DNA of 64,000 nucleotides. Source: Siniperca chuatsi (Eukaryota; Chordata; Actinopteri; Centrarchiformes; Sinipercidae). The DNA is taken from positions 16,797,429 through 16,861,428 of the forward strand of contig NC_058056.1 in assembly GCF_020085105.1 (NCBI RefSeq), given 5' to 3'. Every line of letters starts with the position of its first letter. Position 1 is the first letter of the stretch. Positions 54,443 through 64,000 of the stretch are shown one piece after another. Made by a program: the position numbers and the translations under genes. The notes beneath the pieces were generated by a model. That model was not told the origin of the DNA and searched no databases. It worked only from the letters and a program-made list of their open reading frames with translations.

Positions 54443-57400
54443 ATGGACCGAGGTGGCTGCCAAATGAGCGGCGGCGGTGGTGACCGCAGCGGGCCCGACC
54501 AACACGGGATGATCTCCCTGGAGGACCTGGAGTCTTTCACCGAAGACCAGCTGTCAGACTCGGACAACGGCAGCCTCAAAAAAGATGGAGAAACCACGGA
54601 GGAATACGAAGACCGACTGCTGCATTACTGGCAGGACGTAGCGAGGGGACACCAAGTGGAAGTTTCTCAAGGTAAAAAATAATAAATACCACGAGAACAA
54701 ACAGACACATAAGCTACAACGCACTAATGTTAGCAAACAAATAACTTTTAGGTTTTAGTCCCCTCTGTTTTGGCCCAGCCTCCTTTTTTGAGATAAACTT
54801 TCACGTGAAGTTTACAGACAAGTAAAAACAACTAAAGACATGTTTGACTTGAGTTAAGGTACTATGGCTCAACTTCCTCAAAGCATACCACCATGTACAT
54901 TGACCTAGTTTGCAGTGAGGCATAAACCATTCCCAGCCAGGACAACGCATTCTCTGCCCTTCAGGCAAACATACGTTTCGTATATAACTGTATAATTTTT
55001 AAACACGTTAATGCATTAAATGCAAGGCCAAACCTTGGAGCACTCAGCTCAACTCCTAGCATGAAGACAGGTTGTACTTTTACACAACAATAACAACAAG
55101 GTACAGAGTTGTGTTTGCTCAAGTGTGGTCATGGGACTTCTAGTTTGATGATGAGATGAGAGATAGTCAAGTATCACCATTAATTCTATCAGGCATATAA
55201 TAGCAAATCCCTGTTTCCTCTTGTCGGTTTAAATATTGTAATAGGACAGAACAATATCACAGATATTATAACAAAACGATAGTGCTATTATTGTAGGAGT
55301 ATGGTCTAATACTAATGAAGTAATAGCAGGACTCGACAGTAAGGGTTGCCATTAGCAACCATTCTGAGAGCTTGGCAACCAGTTCTTGGCATAGCAACCA
55401 CTTTTAGATTTTGAAATCAAAAGCAGGATCCGTGATTCTCCCGGTGTTTTTATTTTCTCTCCACCGCCGCCTACTTGCGCGCGCGCGTCGGAAGAAAACA
55501 CTTCAAAAGAGACTCCGCGTAGCTCACCGGTAGCCTGCAGCTGAGACACCCAGGGACACACCCAGGGAAGCGGTCAGTCCGTCCGAAAGTGTCCGTCGCT
55601 AGCCTGCCAACGCCTGGAAGCGCGTCAAAAAAGTCCGCCGTTTGTTAGGCCGGATCAGTCTTCTCTTCACCTACCACGCCATTTACCCACTAGCCATCCG
55701 TTCATCCGTCTGGACCGGAGTACAGGAGGTAACTTTCTGGGCCAAATTACAAAGCTGCAACTCTGAAAAGGTTTCACTTCGTCTAAATTATGGGAACTCC
55801 AATTCTGCGGAGTAATTGTGGAAACCAAGAAAGTCTCGACTGAGCAGAGAACTTGTGTAGATACAGAAAATGGCAAAGCCGTCAGTGCAGGGGGAAAAAA
55901 AAGTTTCAAGTCGTGGATTTGGAGAATTGTGACACCCCTACTTTTTAACATACACAAAAATAGGGACAGCAAAACGTACACCCTAAAATAAATCAATTTT
56001 TAATATTTTTTGCATTAATGATATTCAAATATTGCTCTTACAGTCAGAACCGGATAATGGACATTTATCTGGCATCTCGTGAGGTATACAAAGTGCCCTG
56101 TTGTCAAAAAAAAAGAAAACAAAGCAAGGAGCGACTATGATTTTGTGAGACAACTATGCCCGCCATTTTAGTCAGGGATATTGTCTCTCATGATGTTAAT
56201 GGTTTCATTCATGGGTTCATCTCCAAAGTCTGTTACCATTATTCCAGCATTTTCTCTGGAAAATTGTTGACCAATATACTTCAAAAGTACCCAAATTTAA
56301 TTTGAGTTTTTCTGTGCCTACAATCAATGATTGATTTTGTTGACTTGGCTTCAGGAGTCTGATTTTACCATACAAGTCCAGCCACTGCGCTCAGCTGGAG
56401 ACAACAACAGCAGTTGTTCTGAACTCTGGAGCTACAGACCAGAACAATACACCCGTTGAGATGAGCTAAACGTCAACATTTTAATTCCCGCTTGACAGCA
56501 AATAAATGCTATTTTCAAAACACACTTAAGATATCTAACTTCACCTTGTAGGGTACACATCAATAAACAAAATGAATATCAAAGCCCTCTTTATTAGTTC
56601 AACTTGTGTAAGGTAATACTTGTTAGCCATGGGTTCCCAACCTTTTTGGCTTGTGTCTCCTTAAAATGAAGCACTGTCTACGTGCGCCTGTAAGTCATAA
56701 GCAGTTTAACCAAAGTGATTTTCCCTCATAAAATTGTTTACTTAAAATAATTATTAGAGCAAAGTAAAAAAAAAAAAACATAGTTTAGTGTAGAAGTCAT
56801 TTGTTATTCTCCGCTATCACTTTGGTGGGTCCTGACCCCAAGTTGGGAACCACCTGGTTAGGCTATTTGTCGTCTAACTGGATTCCCACTGAGAATCCAC
56901 TAACACAGACTTGCACATCCCCAGACCACAGCACTAATTGAGGGCTTTCTGACTCAGGGAGGATTAGCTGCCTTGTCTGTACTGGTACTGAGGTTGTGGC
57001 TGATTAGTCCTGGACTACACTACTGTAGCTAAGGACACAAGCCAAGGCCTCATTAAACTCCTTTGCTCTAATTGGGATGGAGTTGGATGGACAGCAGTGA
57101 GGTGGGAGCTCTCCACAGAGAGATACCACCTATATTGTTTAAATGGTGGCCATGGTAACAAGACACTTAAGACACACCCATACTATTTTATATCTTTGAC
57201 TCTTGCAGTAAAACCTATTGGTACAGTATAAAAGCTCTTTACACTTTGACTGTATGATTTTCATGCCTCATTTTCATGAGCTCAGAGGAGCAGATACTAT
57301 CAACTGAAGAGGATGCATGAAGGACTGCTAGCTTGGTGTGTTTTTAACTTTACATCCGTGAACCCCAAATGAACAGTTAATTAAGAAAGTTGACCTTGTC

Positions 57401-60400
57401 TTAGTCTCCCTTCATAAATATTGACAATAATAAGTGCCTTAGCACACCCAAGAAATGAAAAACAAATTAAACATCAGTGTTCTTATGCCAAACACAAACC
57501 CTACATAATTGCATGATGATCTTTCTACCACACCAATCTGTTGTGACAATGCTGACATTTTTCAACTATTTAAGTAAGTGTGTTTTAAACAGATTAATGA
57601 AAACAAGAATGAGCATGTTTCTGTGGTCTGTTCCCATTGATGTATAGTGCCACTGTTAATATCACAGGCCAGTCAACACATTAACATTTCCCAGCAGTGG
57701 TTGTCAAAGTTTATAATTGCATGCAAAAATACACATACCCCACATTGTCTCTGAAGCAAAAGGGCTTTGGGTTCAACTTACTGAAGTCAGTCAACTTGCA
57801 TGACTGTGAAACTCAATAGGCCCCAGTCTTGACACATTTAAGAGATTTTAGTTTCTGTATGGAGCTAGTCTACCTGGTGATGTAAAGTTGGTACACAGGT
57901 GATTATTGATAGTAGTGCAATAGTTCTTACACAGTTTCCTACTTCTCCGCACTTGTCTGTCTGTTTTGCATTATATTGCATTATGTAATTTTACACACAA
58001 GTACAGCCAGAAATAGAATGCACACTTACCACTTACTATAGGGAGCTGAACTCTAACCCTATTTCTGGATTTGGCGCTGCACTATGTACTGTATTTTTTG
58101 CAAAAATGTTTTTTCCATCAATCTTTCTGCAAAGAGTAGACATTACATCAGGGTATTCTGTTCAAATTCTGTGCTAAATGTAGGTCTACTACTGCTGACA
58201 GTCTGACATAGATGCAATGTAAAACATTTGGATAAGAATATGGTTTAAAGCTGTGGTGTGTTTTCTTCCCCTCCTTGTCTCTCTTATTGAAGTCACACAA
58301 AATGGGAGGTAATATTTTACTGTCACATACTGTACATGGTAGTTATCCACGCCAAGCCACTCCTCCTAATCAGTGATATATAGTGCAACCCTGATTCCAT
58401 GAGATCCTGCTGAATGAGTTTCATACTGCAGAAATGTCCACACTCTCTCACAGGCACACCAACCCACAGCTTTGTTTGTTGTCAAAGGATTGATCACCTA
58501 CATACCAAAGATCCCCCTGACCCAGATATCCTCCACGGTATTGACTGACAAAATGTGACTGAATTGGGTTCACATTGAGTGCCTTGTATTTGACAGTTTG
58601 ACAATGGAACATAATGCTATTATTTAATCTGACTAAAAGGGTCTGTGTTATATTGATGAGTTGCTCCTATGGTCTGCTCGTAGTATTATGCAGTATGGTC
58701 CATACTACAGTTTAAGCATGTGCAGCTAAATTTATACCTGTAACATGCGCCTAATAAAAGAATTTATAGCAGGTTTGATTTCCTATGGTTGGATAAAAAT
58801 TGTTACAGCTCCATATGGGGCAAACTACATTGTTGAAACATAAAATGCTGCTAATTTTCATGAAATATTTGGTAATAGGTAAAATATGCTGCAGTTTTTC
58901 AAAAGCATTGGCTACTGCTGTAGTCCCCCTGTGATAATACCAGACTATACCTGGCCTTACGCAGCTTTAGTCAGTGTTCTCCCTATCAGCTCCAATAAAC
59001 ATTACACTCTGCGACATCCTGGCACAGTGCTCTGACCATCTGGCAGCCTTTGCTCACGCGAACTACCAACACTGCCAGCCAGCAGATTACTGGAAGTGAG
59101 GATGTATTTTACAAATTAGAGACAGGAGGCTGCAAGTGTAGATATGATGTGAGTAGGGAAATAGTTGTATGGAAGTATATGAACTGTATATACGCAATCA
59201 GTATGTAAAAATCACACATAGCTTCTGCTTTAATATATTTTAATTTCTTTTACGTGCAGGCCCAAAACACACAGTATCAAGAAAAGAGGCATAATTGCAT
59301 CTTGTGAATGGCTAAAACAGTATGCAGCCAAAGTGGCATTTGTTTCGGAAGAAAGCAAGTGCTAGTTTATTTGTTTGCTCTTATAAAACATGTTTTTGCT
59401 CATGCAAACAACTTTATTTTTGGACAACGGTTTAAACTGATCACGTATTGTTTGTCTGTTGACAGATATGGCAGAGCCCATTCAACAGCTAACCAGCAAC
59501 AACCAAGGACGCAGTCACAGAGAACACGTTCCTTTCACTCTCCTCGCACGCAAAGAGAAGGTGACCACGATAAATTATCTACATACTTTCAGCTTGAGTA
59601 ACCCCCGTCTTTTATATTTACATTTTCATATTCTATATAAAAAAGGTAAAAGCTATTAAATTGGTTAGCAATAACCTAGTTTAAAGTAGATAAGTGTGTC
59701 TGCACCAGAGATTTGACCTGCAAAGGAAGACCTTGCATGACAACCCAATCTTTGAAGAGTAGCAGTCAGAAACCTTAGTCTACACTACAGGACCACAAGG
59801 ACAGTCAACTGCTAGATGCAAGGAGCTCACATCAATAACAAAATGTCCAAACTGGAGTAGCTGATAAAAACAACTTTGAATAACATGAATCAACAAGGAT
59901 ACAGAAATAACTACATAATGAGATTAAACATGTTCTTGGAGGAACAGACTATTCCAGAGCTCCCTTTTTCTGCCATTTCTGTTAAATTTGATTGAATTGG
60001 TTGTTAGTTCATTTTAGGTCAGCTGTTGCCTTCACGTGAACATATACGTGTTATTTAAGTGTGACAGTGCAGATTATGATGCCCACATAAAAAGCTTCAT
60101 GTTATTGTTCTAACCAATAACAAATGGATTTGATAATACTGAGATGCACAGAACACCTCTAAAAACTGGATGATGATGATGGACATACAACAACAAACAA
60201 ATAAATCAGGCGTCTCATCACATAAAGAATCAACAGCATCATTGTCCATCTACGATCGCATGCAGATCTTCTGTGCGAGTATGGGTCAGCTATTTATTTT
60301 CGACAAGATGATCATGTCACCCAATACAATAAGCCGTCTAAACTCCTTCGGGGACCATATAAATAAAGAGGGTTAATTGGTTTAACTTCAGTTAATTAGT

Positions 60401-61405
60401 TCATTAAAATTGGGCTGGAGACTCCGGTTAAACAAAGGACAGTCGTGGCACCCTATTCTTAGAGCAGGTTTCAGTGCCTTGTTAAAAGGACAGCACATGG
60501 ACAGCAAGCAATATACAAACTGAATTTCATACACCTGAGCTGCAGTGGTGACTGTACAATATGTATTGTGCCCAAATAGAGCTTTGTAAATGTGTAGAGG
60601 GAAAAACTCCCATGTTACAGAAAACAGTTTCATAAGAAGACTTAAGTCAATTAAATCAATACTTTCGTCATCTGTACTTTTTCAGTGTGGGGAGCTGCTG
60701 TATGAGAAACGCCAATACGAAAAGGGCCACTGGGCTTGTATAACGATGCATAAGGACACATATGAACAGAGCATCGCCTATGGTTTTATGAGGATAATGA
60801 GGTACATCTGCCAGCAGAATACAATAGGTAAGTCCACAAGCAAGGGGCCATTTAATACACACAATAAAGTGCTGCCTTGTCTTCATTTTCAATTCAATTG
60901 CCGTTCCTTTACATCTGTAGATGAATACCTGGGCATGACGCTCCCCATCGTCACAGTGGTGCGCACGGATGAGAACCATTCTGTGGTCTCCCATGATGTC
61001 ATTGTGGCATATTTCCTTCCCGCTGAGCATCAGGCCCAGCCCCCACAACCTACTGACAACGAGATCATCATAGAGCTCTGGCCTGCCACTACTGTATACA
61101 CAAGGTCAGTAGAAAATAAAATAAAAATTACCACTTGTACTATTCCTAAATTTACTGTTTAATCAATGACCAATGGTGCAATAATTAGTAATTTGATATC
61201 TCATACTCATGCACCACTCCCTGCTTCTTCCAGGGCCTTTACTGGGCCCACCAATGAAGTGACCATCATTAATCAGATCAATGCCATGGCCGAGCTGCTC
61301 GACTCTCCTGGTGTATACGTCAGCGGCACGTTCATCGTGGCCGGCTATACCAACCCTGCTCACAGCAACCGTCAGAATGAGATCTGGTTCCTAGAGCGAC
61401 CCTGA
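54443..61405 (+). CDS. SOUL/HEBP-family heme-binding domain protein, 273 aa
   Basis: SOUL-domain proteins (HEBP1, HEBP2 and relatives) bind heme or other tetrapyrroles or act as intracellular adaptors; the role of this paralogue is unknown. The exons are 54443-54671, 59466-59560, 60686-60827, 60921-61104 and 61234-61405, all in phase. Residues 1-108 form an N-terminal extension: Gly-rich start, then acidic ISLEDLESFTEDQLSDSD and a charged segment around DRLLHYWQDVARG. The SOUL domain fills residues 109-273, from CGELLYEKRQYEKGHWACI, through LGMTLPIVTVVR and VIVAYFLPAEHQA, to FIVAGYTNPAHSNRQNEIWF, which matches HEBP ('TGY.PP...RNEIWL'). The start at 54443 has a good context (GAAATGG) and follows a CpG-rich promoter; M8 or M23 are weaker alternatives. 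No signal peptide or membrane segment was seen, so it is probably cytosolic or nuclear. Teleosts have several SOUL paralogues and I cannot tell which this is. Confidence 0.9.
55327..55935 (+). mobile_element. CpG-rich 5' end of a DNA transposon (candidate)
   Basis: It begins 'caggactcgacagtaagg' followed by repeated 'gcaacca' words, then a CpG-dense stretch (GCGCGCGCGTCGG near 55,478) and a short open frame, MAKPSVQGEKKVSS..., at 55,870-55,932 that stops after 20 codons. A terminal repeat, a promoter-like island and the start of a reading frame fit the 5' end of a hAT-like element that has lost the rest. No right end was found. Confidence 0.4.
56628..56857. mobile_element. hAT-type MITE, about 230 bp
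   Basis: The left end 'gggttcccaacctttttggc' and the right end 'ccccaagttgggaaccacct' form inverted repeats of the family whose ends I know as CAGTGGTTCCCAACC. Flanks 'gttagcca' and 'gttaggct' look like a decayed 8-bp target duplication, as expected for hAT. An A run lies in the interior. Confidence 0.7.
59561..60685 (+). other. Second intron of the SOUL-domain gene
   Basis: The intron is 1.1 kb, from GTGACC to TTTTTCAG. The open frames on both strands show no recognisable domain. No structured RNA was seen. Confidence 0.65.
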
Positions 61406-64000
61406 GGGACGAGAGGATTAAGCAGCATCCTATATGTGACCCATGAGCCTCATAAAGACTTCCTTAACACTGCCGCAGCCCAGCTACAGCCTCAGGTGCA
61501 AAATCCTCTTTAGTCACCACCTCTACCTGAAATGACCACCAGCCCAGCACACTCCAGATCAGTTGGGGCCTGAAAAAAATGCAGCCTTTTCTTTACCCTC
61601 AGTGAATTTTTATTCATGTTCATTTAGATAGATTCTCATTTCACCCTTTAGAACTGAACTAAACCACTGCCATACTCTCGGACACAACCCAGATACTAAG
61701 GTGAAGCATAGCATTCATCTCCTGCTCTTACACTGAGATGGCTAAAAAAGCTTTCGAACACAGTACTCTCTTGTTAAAAGTTGAAGTAGTTTTAACTCCT
61801 AGCACTCTGTGAACACGGTGACCATTGAGTGCTGTCAGAAACATGCAGCAGCCTGTTTTTCCACAGCGGAAACAGGTTTCCAGTGGACATGCTCCTTTTC
61901 TGTTTGTTGCACAGCAGAAAAATATAGTTTCTCTGACATCCTCTAGCTTGCTGAGGTGAGTTCAACTGTCACTGTTGAGCCACTGTTTTTTTTATTTCTG
62001 TACTTCATAATTCACTACAGGTTACAAGTCTATGTGATGCCAGTCACACTGCATAAACAGTTATTTTGTTTCAACAATAAGTGCAATATTTACCTGATAA
62101 CCAACAATCAGCAACTAAGTTATTACAGTTCCTGGGCCACTAACCTGAACCAATGTAAGGGTGTGTTGAGTGGCTGGTATGACAGGTTGGGGAGGGGATG
62201 TGCAGCATGCAAAACAACCCGAACCAGAACTGGTTTCTTCAACCATAAATACACTCAACAAAATAGGTGACACTAATATAGAATGAATGTACAGCTACAG
62301 GGAGAGGGTAAAACAAATGTTACTTCTACAAACCAAACACTGAAAAACTCACAGATTTTACTGCTGAAGGACAATCATAAAAGTACTTATATATTATATA
62401 CATCCTTGATGCAAGTCAATGCATTCCTCGTGTTTCAAGTCTGTTCACACACAGGAATAGTTAGTTATGTACCTCTTTCTCATGCTCTTCTGTGTCAATG
62501 TTATTGAGTATGCATTCACTCATTCAAATACCACTGCTGCTGGGTAGAGACAATGCAACCAAGAAAAGACACAGCACAGAGAATATCTCTACTGTGATTT
62601 ACTTTGTTTTTAGTAGAAGAAAGCTCAATTCTGTTTTAGTTAAAACTGTTTTTAATGTTCTATCATCAATCTAAAGAGAGTCTATGAAGTCAGAGTGAAA
62701 GAAGTATGTATGTTTATGTTCACTATTATGCAACATAAACTAAGTGAAATGCGTCAAACTAGCTACACCTAGGGTTCACAGTAATGTAGGAATGTTTCTG
62801 CTTTGGAAATGTACATTTACTGCTTGGGTGCCAGTGAAATAAAACTGGAAGTGAACTAGCCAAATCCTCACTGTGTGAGGATTTTTATCAGGACAGGGGC
62901 ATCCTATGAAATGCTTAGGCTTGAAGTTACTGAGACCTATTAAATGTGTAAAATTAAAAGTGAAATTATAAGCTCAAATTGGTTTTATTTTATTTAACAC
63001 ACAAAAAAAGTAAAACAAAGAAATGAACAGTTAAGAAAGTCAAGCAGGTTGATAAGATACCAAATGCAAAGAATTAATTTTGCATTAAATGATTGTAGAG
63101 TTGATATGCTGTAGTGTGTTCACTTGCAAAGCCATGATACATGTGGGTAGGTTTTCCCTTTAAGAGCCTGGTTATATAGAACATCAAGTGTGAGGATTTA
63201 AATTCTTTCCTTTTTTTTTGCTTATTTTTGTAGTGTTTTGCAAAAGTGTACTGTTTTGTGAAAATTCAAGTGCAACAACAAGAGCTACTGTGGTTTTCTT
63301 TGTTCAATAAAAATGTGCTTGTCTTCTGTCTTTTGAAATGTACAGTGATGCTGAGTTTTGTTGGGTTCATATACACAATACACAAGTTCTACACAGTTCT
63401 GGGATGTGTTTCAATATAACAATAATGTCCAGTCATATGGCATTGAGGAGGTCATGATTAACCTCATCCCTTGCTAAGTGCTATCTGCAGCAAATGTCAA
63501 ATCCTCTAATAGGCTATTAATGAAATCCCCCCCCAGTTTTGATATGTGGAATATACATGTAGTTAACAAGTAATATTCTTTCTTAATAATGAAACAACTG
63601 AGCAGTTGTTGAGAAAATTTCATTTCAGCTTTATACTCAGCATTAAAACAGATGCAAGACAAGTGTATTAGGCTGTGTTTCAGACTAGTTATCTGCGTTT
63701 GTACCAGCCAACAAGTACTGTATACTTACTACAGAATATACCTATAGGGTATTTCTTCCTTTTTATGGGATCAAATGTGGCAAGCAAAAGGGGTCACACC
63801 CTACTTTGTTCTGAAACATATGGCATAACCCATTTCACAAGAACTGGTGCTCAGTTACTGAAGCATAGTAACATGATGAGTTCTCACAAGCAGGTCTCAC
63901 ACACACATTATAGTGTATCAAAGTGCAGCCTCTTGCACAATACAGTAAACTGTATATAGTGTCTGATGGAGAAACAACAAGCTGATGGAAATTAACATGA
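61406..64000 (+). other. SOUL gene 3' UTR (about 1.9 kb) and downstream DNA
   Basis: There is no coding sequence. AATAAA at 63,306-63,311 is followed by GT-rich sequence (TGTGCTTGTCTTCTGTC), a good cleavage context; an earlier AATAAA near 62,838 is an alternative. After 63,340 the DNA is AT-rich with nothing recognised. Confidence 0.6.
63306..63311 (+). promoter_or_regulatory. Poly(A) signal of the SOUL-domain gene
   Basis: AATAAA with a GT/T-rich element just downstream, 1.9 kb after the stop codon. Confidence 0.6.

Larger units (their letters stand above)
54672..59465 (+). other. First intron of the SOUL-domain gene, 4.8 kb
   Basis: It begins GTAAAA and ends TTGACAG. It holds a CpG-rich transposon-like segment (55,327-55,935) and a hAT-type repeat (56,628-56,857). 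The remaining sequence is AT-rich with no exon on either strand. Confidence 0.65.

Noticed and set aside
55352-55561. 69-codon minus-strand open frame in the CpG-rich segment
   Set aside because: The GC-rich DNA lengthens chance frames; no domain or splice context was seen, and it overlaps the candidate transposon end.
60388-60633. 81-codon minus-strand open frame in a SOUL gene intron
   Set aside because: No recognisable domain and no link to fancm; considered as a missing fancm exon and rejected because none of the helicase motifs is present.

Overview
The window is nuclear DNA from a ray-finned fish, most likely a percomorph teleost. Genes are split by GT-AG introns of 70 bp to 7.8 kb. 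Non-coding DNA is AT-rich and carries microsatellites and several dispersed repeats that look like common percomorph families. I see no bacterial operon structure, CRISPR array, rRNA or intact tRNA gene.

Layout. (1) 1-10,070, minus strand: the first two coding exons of wdr25, a WD-repeat protein; its C-terminal exons were not found and probably lie left of position 1. (2) 10,071-11,575: a head-to-head interval that probably acts as a bidirectional promoter. (3) 11,576-15,849, plus: a complete ten-exon wars1 (cytoplasmic tryptophanyl-tRNA synthetase, 476 aa). (4) 17,800-19,451, minus: the decayed remains of a mitochondrial carrier gene, slc25a47-like. (5) 21,945-26,963, plus: a complete four-exon slc25a29 (mitochondrial basic amino acid carrier, 310 aa) with a CCAAT/GC-box promoter and a 3' UTR that may reach about 29,370. 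(6) 30,242-49,015, minus: 19 exons of fancm encoding 1,687 residues from the end of the first helicase domain to the stop codon. The exons for the N-terminal ATP-binding domain are not visible. (7) 54,443-61,405, plus: a complete five-exon gene for a 273-aa protein with a C-terminal SOUL/HEBP domain and a long N-terminal extension. The last 2.6 kb is its 3' UTR and downstream DNA.

The block slc25a29 - slc25a47 - wars1 - wdr25 matches, as I know it, the mammalian order on human 14q32. fancm lies on human 14q21, so a junction between two ancestral blocks falls near 29.4-29.7 kb. The genes do not form a pathway: they cover translation, mitochondrial transport, Fanconi anaemia/replication-fork repair and a putative tetrapyrrole-binding protein.

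The most notable observations are the slc25a47-like pseudogene, the missing fancm N-terminal exons, a probable GC-AG intron in fancm, more canonical residues than the human protein in the FANCM ERCC4-like domain, a TIR element with a TA duplication inside fancm, and one repeat nested in another at 20.5-21.4 kb. No wholly new biological system was recognised.
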